DNA of 64,000 bases from Streptomyces sp. 6-11-2 (GTDB lineage Bacteria > Actinomycetota > Actinomycetes > Streptomycetales > Streptomycetaceae): NCBI RefSeq assembly GCF_006540305.1, contig NZ_BJOR01000001.1, positions 558,001 to 622,000 on the forward strand. The letters run 5' to 3'. The notes beneath the pieces were generated by a model. It did no database searches, was not told the origin of the DNA, and worked only from the letters and a program-made list of their open reading frames with translations. Below are positions 54,801 to 63,058 of the stretch, one piece after another (position 1 is the stretch's first letter; every line of letters begins with the position of its first letter). Position numbers and translations under genes: made by a program.

Positions 54801-57800
54801 CCACCCTGCCCGGCTACATGGTGCCGGCGGCCTTCGTCACCCTGCGCAGGCTGCCGCTCAACGCCAACGGCAAGCTCGACCGCGGCGCCCTGCCCGCGCC
54901 GCGGTTCACCGGCGGCCGAGGCGGCCGGCAGCCCCGTACCCCGCGGGAGCAGGTGCTCTGCGGTCTGTTCGCGGAGATCCTGGAGCTGTCCTCGGTCGGC
55001 GTCGACGACAGCTTCTTCGACCTCGGCGGGCATTCGCTGATCGCCAACCGGCTGATCATCAGGATCCAGTCGGTGCTCGGCGTCGATCTCGCGGTGCGCG
55101 ACCTGTTCGAGGCGCCCACCGTGGCCCAGCTGGCGGAACTGGTCGAGCGGGCCGGGACGGCCAGGCCCCGCGCGGTCCCGATGCGGCGCCCGGCCCGGCT
55201 GCCGGTGTCGTTCACGCAGCAGCGGCTGTGGTTCCTCAACCGTCTGGAGGGTCCGAGCCCGACCTACAACCTCGGTGTCTCCCTGCGCTTCACCGGCCGG
55301 ATCGACCGCGACGCCCTCCACGAGGCCCTGCACGACGTCATGGTCCGGCACGAGAGCCTGCGCACGGTCTTCCGCGACCACGACGGGGTACCGGTCCAGT
55401 GCGTCGTGCCGGAGCGGGAGGCCCGCCTGCGGATCCCGGTGACCGAGCTGACCGAGCCGGAGCTGGACGCGGCGCTGACCGCGGCCGCCCGCCGTGGTTT
55501 CGACCTGGAGAACGAACTGCCGGTCCGGGCGGAACTGTTCGTGCTCAGCCCCACCGAGCAGGTGTTCCTGGTCCTGGTGCACCACATCGTGGCCGACGGC
55601 TGGTCGTTCGCGTCGCTGGTGAGCGACCTGTCCACGGCCTACGCCGAGCGGCGCTCGGCGCACGCCCCCCAGTGGGCGCCACTGCCCGTGCAGTACGCCG
55701 ACTACACGCTGTGGCAGCGGGACGTCCTCGGCGACCTCGCTGACCCCGACAGCGTGCTGGCGCGGCAGATCGGCTACTGGAAGGACACACTGGCCGGCCT
55801 GCCGGACCAGCTGGACCTGCCGGCCGACCGGCCCCGCCCGGCGGTCCCCAGCCACGACGGCGGATTCGTGCCGATCACCGTCGGACCCGAGGTGCACGCG
55901 CGGCTGCTGGAGATCGCCCGCGGCAGCGGCGCCAGCCTGTTCATGGTGATGCAGGCCGCGCTGGCCGCCCTGCTGAACCGGCTGGGCGGCGGCGTGGACA
56001 TCCCGATCGGCACCTCGGTCGCCGGGCGCAACGACGAGTCGCTGGTCGACCTGATCGGCTTCTTCGTCAACACCCTGGTCCTGCGCAACGACGTGAGCGG
56101 CGACCCGACCTTCCGGCAGCTGCTCGGCCGGGTGCGCGAGGCGGACCTGTCCGCGTACGCCCACCAGGAGGTGCCGTTCGAGCTGCTGGTCGAGACGCTG
56201 AAGCCGGAGCGCTCGCTCTCCCGGCACCCGCTGTTCCAGGTACTGCTGAACTTCGAGAACACCCCCGAGATGGAGCTGGGCTTCCCCGGGGTGCGCACCC
56301 GCCTGCACCCGGTGAACACCGAGGTCGCCAAGTTCGACCTGTCGTTCTCCGTGCGCGACCGGTACGCCGACGACGGCACGCCGGCCGGGATCACCGGTCT
56401 GCTCAACTACAGCAGCGACCTGTACGACCGGGGCACCGCCGAGGACATCTCCGCCCGGCTGAGCCGCCTGCTGGAGTCGGTCGCGGCCGACCCGGCGCAC
56501 AGGGTCAGCGAGTTGGACCTGCTGGGCGAGGCCGACCGCCACCGCATCCTCGCCCTCGGGGTCGGCGAGATCCGCGAGGAGGTTCCGCCGACGTTCGTCG
56601 AGCGCTTCCAGCGGCAGGTCGCGGCGACCCCGGACGCCGTCGCCCTGGTCTGCCGGGACGAGCAGGTGACCTACCGCGAACTCAACGAGCGCGCCAACCG
56701 GTTGGCCCACCACCTGATCGCGCGCGGCGTGGGGGCCGAGGACTGGGTCGCGGTCGCCCTGCCGCGCGCACCGCAGCTGGTGGTCGCCCTGGTGGCGGTC
56801 CTGAAGGCGGGTGCCGCCTACCTCCCGCTCGACCCGGACTACCCGCCGGAACGCGTCGAGTTCATGATCGAGGACGCCTCGGCCATGCTGCTGCTCACCG
56901 ACGGCGCCATCGGCGCGGGCCTCCCGCACTCCGACGACCTGCCGCGGCTGCTGCTGGACGAGCCGGAGACGGTCGAGGCCGTGGCCGGGCGCCCGGTGAC
57001 GGATCCGGGCGACGCCGACCGGCTGTACCCGGTCCACCCGCACCACTCCGCGTACGTCATCTACACCTCCGGTTCCACCGGGCGCCCCAAGGGCGTACTC
57101 ACCGAACAGCACTGCCTGAGCGACTACCTGCGCTGGAGCACGTCGGGCTACCCGAGCACCACGGGAGCCGCCGTGCTGCACAGCCCGATCTCCTTCGACC
57201 TGACGGTGACCGCGCTCTACACCACGCTGTCCGTCGGCGGCACGGTGATCCTGGCCACCCTGGACGACGGCGAGCCGTGGACCCTGGCGGCCCTGGAGCG
57301 GACGCCATGCACGTTCCTCAAGGCCACCCCGAGCCATCTGCCGTTGCTGGAGGCACTGCCGGACGCGTTCTCCCCCAGCCGCGAACTGATGCTGGGCGGC
57401 GAGCTGCTGCTCGGCGAGACCCTGACCGAGTGGCGCTCGCGCCACCCCGAGGCGCACATCTACAACGGCTACGGACCCACCGAGACCACGGTCAACTGCA
57501 CCCAGCACGTGATCAGGGCCGGCGAACCCGTCGGCAGCGGCCCGCTGCCGATCGGCCGCCCCATGCCCAACACCTGGCTGTACGTGCTGGACGCGTCCCT
57601 GCGGCCGGTGCCCATGGGCGTGGCCGGCGAGCTGTACGTGGCGGGCGAGGGGATCGCGCGCGGCTATCTGCACCGGCCGACGCTGACCGCCGAGCGGTTC
57701 GCTCCCAACCCGTTCGGACCGCCCGGCTCCCGCATGTACCGCACCGGCGACATCGTGAAGTGGACCCCGGACGGCGAGCTGTACTTCCTGCGGCGCGTCG

Positions 57801-60800
57801 ACGACCAGGTCAAGATCCGCGGTTTCCGGGTGGAGATCGGCGAGATCGAGAACGCGCTGCTGCGCCGGGCGGGCGTCGCCCAGGCCGCCGTCGTACTGCG
57901 GGAGGACCTGCCGGGCGACCAGCGCCTCGTCGCCTACCTGGTGCCGGACGGCCCGCTGGACCAGGCCGAGGTCGCCCGCGAGGTGGCCGCGGACCTGCCG
58001 GACTACATGGTGCCCGCGGCCTTCGTGGTCATGGACGAGCTGCCGCTCAGCCCCAACGGCAAGGTCGACCGGCGGGCCCTGCCGGCGCCGGACCACTCCC
58101 CCGCCGCCACCACCGGCCGCGCGCCGCGCACACCGCAGGAAGAGCTGTTGTGCGCTCTGTTCGCGCAGATCCTGAACGTGCCCGCGGTCGGAGTCGACGA
58201 CAACTTCTTCGACCTGGGCGGCCACTCCCTGCTGGCCACCCGGCTGGTCAGCAGGATCCGTTCGGCCTTCGGCACGGAACTGCCCATCCGCGCGCTGTTC
58301 GAGAGCCCGACCGTCGCCGCCCTGGCCGGATCGCTGCGCGGCGCGCCGCAGGGCCGGCGGGCGCTGCGCGCCGCCCCGCGGCCGGCGCGCCTGCCGCTGT
58401 CCCACGGCCAGCGGCGGCTGTGGTTCCTGAACCGCCTGGAGGGCCACAGCGCCACCTACAACCTGCCGATCGCGCTGGACCTCGACGGTCCGGTGGACGT
58501 CTCCGCGCTGCGCTCCGCGCTCACCGACGTGATCGCCCGCCACGAGTCGCTGCGCACGATCTTCCCCGAGCGGGACGGCAGTCCGTACCAGGTGGTACTC
58601 GATCCGTCGGTCGCCGCACCGGAGTTCACCGTGCTCGACGTCCCGGCGCACGAGCTGGACGGGGAGTTGCGGCGCATCGCCGGCCAGGGCTTCGACCTGA
58701 CGGTCGAACTGCCGCTGCGAGCCGCCCTGTTGCGGGTCGGCGAGCGGCAGTCGGTGTTCGTGGTGGTGATGCACCACATCGTCGTCGACGGCTGGTCGAC
58801 CGGGCCGTTCGGCCGGGACCTCGCCACCGCCTACGGCGCCCGGTGCGCCGGCGCGGCCCCGCGGTGGACGCCGCTGCCGGTGCAGTACCCGGACTACATG
58901 CTCTGGCAGCACGCGATGCTGGGCGGCGAGGACGACCCGGACAGCGTGGCCGCACGGCAGTCGGCGTACTGGCGCGAGGCGCTGGCCGGACTGCCGGACG
59001 AGCTGAGCCTGCCGGTGGACCGGCCGCGCCCGGCGACCCCCTCGTACCGCGGCGGCTGGGTCACCTTCGGGCTGGAGCCGCGGCTGCACCGGGACCTGGC
59101 GGCCCTCGCCCGCCGCCGCGGGGTCAGCATGTTCATGGTGGTCCAGGCGGGGCTGTCGGTGCTGCTGCACCGCCTGGGCGCGGGCACCGACATCCCCCTG
59201 GGCACCCCGATCGCGGGCCGTACGGACGAGGCCCTGGACGATCTGGTGGGGTTCTTCGTCAACACGCTGGTGCTGCGCACCGACCTGTCCGGCGAGCCCA
59301 CCTTCACCGAACTCCTCGACCGGGTACGGGAGACCGACCTGGCCGCGTACGCACACCAGGACGTGCCCTTCGAGCGGCTGGTCGACGTGCTGAACCCCGA
59401 GCGGGTCATGGCCCGTCACCCGCTCTTCCAGGTGATGGTCAGCCTGCACAACAACCCGGAGGCCGACTACGACCTGCCCGGGGTGTCCGCGCGGCGCCGC
59501 ATGCTCGACCTGAACACGGCCAAGTTCGACCTCAACGTCAATCTGCGCGAGCTGTTCGACGACGGCCGGACGCCCGCCGGGATCGAGGCGGTCGCCGAGT
59601 ACAGCACGGACCTGTTCGACCACGACACCGTGGTGGGGCTGGCCGAGCGGTTCACGCACCTGATGGAACGGCTGTGCGCCGAACCCGACCGGCCCGTCGG
59701 CGACGTGGACGTCCTGACTCCGGCCGAGCGCACCCGGCTGCTGCGCGACTGGAACGCCACGAGCGCCGACTTCGGCCCGCACTCACTGGTCGAGGCGATC
59801 GAGGCGGCGGCCGCCCGCACCCCGGACCGCGTCGCGGTCGTCGCCGCCGACGGCGGAAGCACCTGCGCCGAGATCACCTACGCCGGCCTGAACGCCAGGG
59901 CGAACCGGCTGGCGCGGTACCTGGCCGGCCGCGGCGCCGGGCCGGAGGTCCGGGTGGCGGTGAGCCTGCCGCGCGGGCTGGATCTGGTGGTGGCGCTGCT
60001 GGCGGTGCTCAAGTCCGGCGCGGCCTACATACCGCTCGACCCGGCCTATCCGGCCGAGCGGGTGCGGCACATCCTCACGGACGGCTCGCCCGCGCTGGTG
60101 CTGACGACCTCCGAGCTCGCCCGCGAACTGCCCGTACCGGCAGGGGCGGAGACGGTCGCGGTGGACGACCCGGCGCTCGGGGCACGGATCGCCGCCCTGC
60201 CGGACACCGACCTGCCGGACACGGCGCACGGCGACCACCCGGCCTACGTGATCTACACCTCCGGTTCCACCGGCCGCCCCAAGGGCGTGGTGGTCACCCG
60301 CGCGAACATCGCCAACTTCGTGCGGGACATGCGCGAGCGGCTGCCGGTCACCGAGACGGATGTCCTGGTGGCCGTCACCACCGTCGCCTTCGACATCGCC
60401 GGTCTGGAGCTGTACGTGCCCCTGGTCGCCGGGGCCCGGCTCGTGCTCGCCGCCACCGGGCAGGTGCGGGACGTCGACGAACTCGCCAAGCTGATCACCG
60501 GCATGGGCGCCACCGTGGTCCAGGCGACGCCGACGCTGTGGCAGGAGCTGGTGTCCGGGCACCCGGACGCCCTCACCGGACTGCGGGTCCTGGTCGGCGG
60601 CGAGGCACTGCCCACCGGACTGGCCGCCCGGCTGCTCGAACTGTCCGCCGGGGTGCGGAACATGTACGGCCCCACCGAGACCACGGTGTGGTCCACCACC
60701 GCCGCGCTGGACGACCGCCCCGGCGCGCCGGTGATCGGCCGGCCGATCGCGAACACCCGCGTGTACGTGCTGGACGCCCGGCTCGCACCGGTGCCGGCCG

Positions 60801-63058
60801 GCGTCGCGGGTGACCTGTACCTCGCCGGTGACGGAGTGGCCCGCGGCTACCTGGGCCGTCCCGGGCTGACCGGCGAACGCTTCGTGGCGGACCCGTTCGG
60901 CCCGGCCGGTACCCGGATGTACCGCACCGGCGACATCGCCCGGTGGAACACCGCGGGCGAGCTGGAATTCGTGGGACGGGCCGACGACCAGGTCAAGGTG
61001 CGCGGCTTCCGCATCGAACCGGGCGAGATCGAGACCGTCCTCGCCGCTCACCCGGCGCTGGCCCACGCCACCGTGGTGGCCCGGGAGGACGGCGAGGGAG
61101 ACAAGCGCCTGGTGGCCTACCTGGTCGCGGCTCCCGGCCGGGAGGTGCCGGCCGCGGCCGAGCTGCGGGAGCACGCGGCGCGCGTCCTGCCGGACCACAT
61201 GGTCCCGGCCGCGTTCGTCGCCCTCGACGCCCTGCCGCTCACCCCGAACGGCAAGGTGGACCGCAAGCTGCTGCCCGCCCCGGACTTCGCCGTGCTGGTC
61301 GGCGACGAGCGGCCGCGCACACCGCGCGAGGAAGCGCTGTGCGAGGTGTTCGCCGAGGTACTCGGCCTGCCCTCGGTGGGCATCCGCGACAGCTTCTTCG
61401 ACCTCGGCGGCGACAGCATCGTCTCGATCCGCCTGGTCGGCCGGGCGCGGGCGAGAGGGTTGCGGATCAAACCCGAGGACGTGTTCGTCCACCGGACCGT
61501 CGAAGGACTCGCGTCCGTGGCCGCCGACGTGCCCGACCTCGTCGTCGAGTCACCCGAGGCCGGAATCGGCGGCGTCCCGCTGCCACCGGCCGTGCACGCG
61601 CTGCGGGAGCGGGGCGGCCCGGTCCGGGCGTACCATCAGTCGCTGCTGCTGGACGCCCCCGCCGATCTCGGTCTCGACCGGCTGCACGAGCTGGTGGGCA
61701 TGCTCACCGACCGGCACGACGCGCTCCGGCTGCTGCTGGGCCGCCATCAAGGCGGCGAGGACGGCGCCCGGTGGAGCCTTCAGGTGCGGCCCCCCGGCAC
61801 GGTGGACGCCGCCGGCCGGGTGGCCCGCGTGGCGGTCGCCGGACTGGACGCGGACGGGCTGGCCGTCGTGGTGCGCGACCACACCGGGCCGGCGGCCGGA
61901 CGTCTCGACCCGGAAACCGGGGACGTCGCCCGGTTCGTCTGGTTCGACGCCGGACCCGGACGGCAGGGCCGGCTGCTGGTGGTGCTGCACCGGCTGGTCG
62001 TGGACGCGGTGTCCTGGCACGTCCTGCGCACCGATCTGACCGCCTGCCGGCGGGTCCTGGCCGGAGAGAGCCAGGACGCCCCGCGACCGGCCGGCACCTC
62101 CTACCGCCGCTGGGCGCAGCAACTGGTGGCCGCGGCGCAGGACCCGGAACGCGAGCGCGAACTGGACTGGTGGAGGACGACGCTCAGCACCGCCGAACCC
62201 CGGCTCGCCGACCGGCCGTCGGCTCCCGGGCCGGACGAGCCCGGTGCCACGGGCACGCTGCACCGCACGCTGCCGGCGCGACGGACCGAACCGCTGCTCG
62301 GCCGGGTGCCCGCCGCGTTCCACTGCGATGTGGACGACGTGCTGCTCACCGCGCTGGCGCTGGCCGTCCCGCAGTGGCGGCGCCGGCACCTGCGGGACCA
62401 CCTCGGCGGCACGAGCGTCCTGGTGGACCTGGAGCGGGACGGGCGCGAACCGTTCGCCGAGGGCCAGGACCTCTCCCGCACCCTGGGCCGGTTCACCACG
62501 GCGCACCCGGTACGCCTGGACGCCGGCGCCGTCGACCGGTCCGAGCTGACCGCGGGCGGCGAGGCCGTGGGCAACGCCGTCAAGGCGGTCAAGGAGCAGC
62601 TGCGCGCGGTGCCGGACGGCGGTGTCGGCTACGGCATGCTGCGGTATCTCAACCCGCGCACCGCCCCCGTGCTGACCGGACTGCCCCGGCCGGACATCCG
62701 CTTCACCCACCTCGGCAGGCTCGACGACGACGCCCTCTCCGAGTGGCCGGTCTCCGCCGGACCCACCGAGCAGGCGCCGACGCCGGAAGCGGGGCACGCG
62801 CTGGAGCTGACCACCTCGGCCGTCGACGGTCCCGAGGGCCCCTGCCTGACCGTGACCTGCTCCTGGCCGGGCGAGCTGTTCGGCGAGGCGGCCGTACGCG
62901 AACTGGTCGACGACTGGTTCCGCGCGCTGGAAGCCATCACCACCCGTTCCGAGGCCTCCGGCGCCGGCGGACACACCCCGTCGGACCTCTCCCTGACCGG
63001 TCTCGACCAAGGCGACATCGACGTTCTGGAAGCTGACGGAAGGTACTTCTCCTCATGA
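48806..63058 (+). CDS. Four-module NRPS: Cs-A-T, C-A-T, C-A-T, C-A-T-E
   Basis: A 4750-residue synthetase beginning at GTG (AAGGGGAG upstream). Module 1: condensation ~1-450 (HHIVLDG), adenylation ~458-972, carrier ~985-1055. Module 2: C ~1069-1518 (HHIAADG), A ~1532-2032, T ~2050-2112. Module 3: C ~2129-2578, A ~2595-3095, T ~3112-3172. Module 4: C ~3194-3645, A ~3660-4159, T ~4175-4232 with GGDSI. An epimerase-like domain covers ~4255-4735. Specificity codes read from A-domain positions: A1 DFWNIGMVHK (Thr), A2 DVFSVAIVYK (unassigned), A3 DLTKMGGVNK (Asn/Asp-like), A4 DILQLGMVWK (Gly). The terminal E-like domain has HRLVVDA where HHxxxDG is expected. The first C domain should join the type II PKS acyl chain to Thr. 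Confidence 0.95.
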   Translation: MPQSGEIRLPLTPAQSGIWLAQRIDSGNTVYNIAEYLDIHGPVDPGCFETALRRVVGETDALRVRFAEHGDIPEQLILPAVDFPFPVLDLSQEADPEAAARTWMDEDRARPIDLFGDSLFAFALFRIAADRWWWYHRVHHIVLDGAGVAMFAPRVAEVYSALMADTPVPASPFPPLRGLVDAALAYTDSADHARDAAHWTERLTGAQPPVSLSGGRQHLPSGVIRRSETLGAARTEAIRGLAREAGTGWPTVVVAALALYVQRLTGTDEVVVGLPVAARQGPGLRSVPGSVSNLVPLRLRAAPDTSVGDLLTAVSAEMRQAVRHQRYRHEDMRRDLRLGPEQHLIGPHVNLVLFDYDLDFAGHGASVHNLPGGPITDLAIVLDTRSTDGALRFDFDANSALYDEESLAAHQRRFLDLLSRLCACDPETPVGRLDTATAEEHARVLTRPAPVGSPAAATLPELFERVAAEHPERTAVVSDGVGHSYREINARANQLARTLIDRGAGPERFVALALPRSVEMVVALLAVLKAGAAYLPLDPAYPAERIAFMLADAAPDLVLTDSAHARRLPDTEGVALLTLDDARAGAEPADRATDDVTDAERSAPLDPRHPAYMIYTSGSTGRPKGVVVPHHNVLRLFTATEQWFGFGPEDVWTLFHSYAFDFSVWEIWGPLLHGGRLVVVPHEVSRSPVEFLRLLADERVTVLNQTPSAFYQLMQADQEDPGAGVGPALRFVIFGGEALDLRRLERWYARHPDDAPVLVNMYGITETTVHVSHAALDRPAVGARRGSVIGSPIPDLGIHLLDDALRPVPPGVAAEMYVSGDGLARGYHGRPGLTSHRFVADPFGPSGTRMYRTGDVARWTADGELEFVGRADQQVKIRGFRIEPGEIEAVVESAAGVARAAVIVREDQPGDRRLVAYVTPSGERGGLDPGVLRETVAAALPDHMVPSAFVVLPRLPITANGKLDRQALPEPESVAGSAGRAPRTPVEEVLCGLFAEVLGVPGVTIDDNFFDVGGHSLLATRLVSRIRSVFGVELQIRTLFEAPTVAAVADRVTCADNARSGISPMPRPAEIPLSYAQNRLWFVDRLEGPNSAYNIPLVLRLSGPLERGALLAAFGDLLARHESLRTVFPDVKGVPSQVVLDPETAVIELPVSAISAEDLPAALASCAAGAFDLATELPLHVDLFSLGEEEHVLSVVVHHIAADGWSLGVLARDLSTAYAARRGGARPDWRPLPVQYADYTLWQRDVLGDDRDPYSTMARQIAFWRSELAGLPDEITLPADRPRPAEADYRSGVVELRLPAELHRGLADLARQTGSTLFMTLQAGLASLLSVLGAGPDVVLGSPVAGRTDDALDDLVGFFVNTLVLRTDVSGDPTFRELLGRVRESDLAAYAHQDVPFERLVEVLNPERSLSRHPLCQVLFSLQKKLDTALEFPGLTAVAEPGVRTMAKFDLSFEFGERLGDTGTPDGIDGVVEFRTDLFDRSSVEMLCDRLVRFLRALVAEPDAPVRALDMLSLPERRRLLHEWNDTECDVPAGTLVDLLERTAAERPDALAVCDGTRSMTYRSLHEAANRLARELIARGAGPERVVALGMPRSAELIVALLAVLKSGAAYLPVDPGHPVERVALLLSDAAPALLLTTEGVLAGWPQKALAEVPTLALDTPGTVEAVTARPGTNPVDEDRGAPLRADNAAYVIHTSGSTGTPKGVVVEHRNVVNLVAWAAREIGAAALSRPLASTSLSFDVSVFEIFGPLTAGGRIDVVRDLLALAEREDGWSGSMISAVPSALAELIGQDNVSASAGLVVLAGEALTGRAVADIRAVMPQARIANIYGPTEATVYATAWYSDGGPGEPLIGRPVANTRVYVLDPWLRPVPAGVAGELYLAGAGLARGYLDRPALTAQRFVASPFGPPGARLYRTGDVVRWTADGELAYLGRSDEQVKVRGFRIETGEIESVIASDPAVAQVVVVAQEDQHRHKQLVAYVVPASGSEADTARLRELVATTLPGYMVPAAFVTLRRLPLNANGKLDRGALPAPRFTGGRGGRQPRTPREQVLCGLFAEILELSSVGVDDSFFDLGGHSLIANRLIIRIQSVLGVDLAVRDLFEAPTVAQLAELVERAGTARPRAVPMRRPARLPVSFTQQRLWFLNRLEGPSPTYNLGVSLRFTGRIDRDALHEALHDVMVRHESLRTVFRDHDGVPVQCVVPEREARLRIPVTELTEPELDAALTAAARRGFDLENELPVRAELFVLSPTEQVFLVLVHHIVADGWSFASLVSDLSTAYAERRSAHAPQWAPLPVQYADYTLWQRDVLGDLADPDSVLARQIGYWKDTLAGLPDQLDLPADRPRPAVPSHDGGFVPITVGPEVHARLLEIARGSGASLFMVMQAALAALLNRLGGGVDIPIGTSVAGRNDESLVDLIGFFVNTLVLRNDVSGDPTFRQLLGRVREADLSAYAHQEVPFELLVETLKPERSLSRHPLFQVLLNFENTPEMELGFPGVRTRLHPVNTEVAKFDLSFSVRDRYADDGTPAGITGLLNYSSDLYDRGTAEDISARLSRLLESVAADPAHRVSELDLLGEADRHRILALGVGEIREEVPPTFVERFQRQVAATPDAVALVCRDEQVTYRELNERANRLAHHLIARGVGAEDWVAVALPRAPQLVVALVAVLKAGAAYLPLDPDYPPERVEFMIEDASAMLLLTDGAIGAGLPHSDDLPRLLLDEPETVEAVAGRPVTDPGDADRLYPVHPHHSAYVIYTSGSTGRPKGVLTEQHCLSDYLRWSTSGYPSTTGAAVLHSPISFDLTVTALYTTLSVGGTVILATLDDGEPWTLAALERTPCTFLKATPSHLPLLEALPDAFSPSRELMLGGELLLGETLTEWRSRHPEAHIYNGYGPTETTVNCTQHVIRAGEPVGSGPLPIGRPMPNTWLYVLDASLRPVPMGVAGELYVAGEGIARGYLHRPTLTAERFAPNPFGPPGSRMYRTGDIVKWTPDGELYFLRRVDDQVKIRGFRVEIGEIENALLRRAGVAQAAVVLREDLPGDQRLVAYLVPDGPLDQAEVAREVAADLPDYMVPAAFVVMDELPLSPNGKVDRRALPAPDHSPAATTGRAPRTPQEELLCALFAQILNVPAVGVDDNFFDLGGHSLLATRLVSRIRSAFGTELPIRALFESPTVAALAGSLRGAPQGRRALRAAPRPARLPLSHGQRRLWFLNRLEGHSATYNLPIALDLDGPVDVSALRSALTDVIARHESLRTIFPERDGSPYQVVLDPSVAAPEFTVLDVPAHELDGELRRIAGQGFDLTVELPLRAALLRVGERQSVFVVVMHHIVVDGWSTGPFGRDLATAYGARCAGAAPRWTPLPVQYPDYMLWQHAMLGGEDDPDSVAARQSAYWREALAGLPDELSLPVDRPRPATPSYRGGWVTFGLEPRLHRDLAALARRRGVSMFMVVQAGLSVLLHRLGAGTDIPLGTPIAGRTDEALDDLVGFFVNTLVLRTDLSGEPTFTELLDRVRETDLAAYAHQDVPFERLVDVLNPERVMARHPLFQVMVSLHNNPEADYDLPGVSARRRMLDLNTAKFDLNVNLRELFDDGRTPAGIEAVAEYSTDLFDHDTVVGLAERFTHLMERLCAEPDRPVGDVDVLTPAERTRLLRDWNATSADFGPHSLVEAIEAAAARTPDRVAVVAADGGSTCAEITYAGLNARANRLARYLAGRGAGPEVRVAVSLPRGLDLVVALLAVLKSGAAYIPLDPAYPAERVRHILTDGSPALVLTTSELARELPVPAGAETVAVDDPALGARIAALPDTDLPDTAHGDHPAYVIYTSGSTGRPKGVVVTRANIANFVRDMRERLPVTETDVLVAVTTVAFDIAGLELYVPLVAGARLVLAATGQVRDVDELAKLITGMGATVVQATPTLWQELVSGHPDALTGLRVLVGGEALPTGLAARLLELSAGVRNMYGPTETTVWSTTAALDDRPGAPVIGRPIANTRVYVLDARLAPVPAGVAGDLYLAGDGVARGYLGRPGLTGERFVADPFGPAGTRMYRTGDIARWNTAGELEFVGRADDQVKVRGFRIEPGEIETVLAAHPALAHATVVAREDGEGDKRLVAYLVAAPGREVPAAAELREHAARVLPDHMVPAAFVALDALPLTPNGKVDRKLLPAPDFAVLVGDERPRTPREEALCEVFAEVLGLPSVGIRDSFFDLGGDSIVSIRLVGRARARGLRIKPEDVFVHRTVEGLASVAADVPDLVVESPEAGIGGVPLPPAVHALRERGGPVRAYHQSLLLDAPADLGLDRLHELVGMLTDRHDALRLLLGRHQGGEDGARWSLQVRPPGTVDAAGRVARVAVAGLDADGLAVVVRDHTGPAAGRLDPETGDVARFVWFDAGPGRQGRLLVVLHRLVVDAVSWHVLRTDLTACRRVLAGESQDAPRPAGTSYRRWAQQLVAAAQDPERERELDWWRTTLSTAEPRLADRPSAPGPDEPGATGTLHRTLPARRTEPLLGRVPAAFHCDVDDVLLTALALAVPQWRRRHLRDHLGGTSVLVDLERDGREPFAEGQDLSRTLGRFTTAHPVRLDAGAVDRSELTAGGEAVGNAVKAVKEQLRAVPDGGVGYGMLRYLNPRTAPVLTGLPRPDIRFTHLGRLDDDALSEWPVSAGPTEQAPTPEAGHALELTTSAVDGPEGPCLTVTCSWPGELFGEAAVRELVDDWFRALEAITTRSEASGAGGHTPSDLSLTGLDQGDIDVLEADGRYFSS

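Noticed and set aside
54656..59782. A 1708-codon open frame on the minus strand inside the NRPS gene
   Set aside because: It is antisense to adenylation and condensation domains with clear motifs; long antisense frames are expected in ~72% GC DNA and it shows no protein family motifs.
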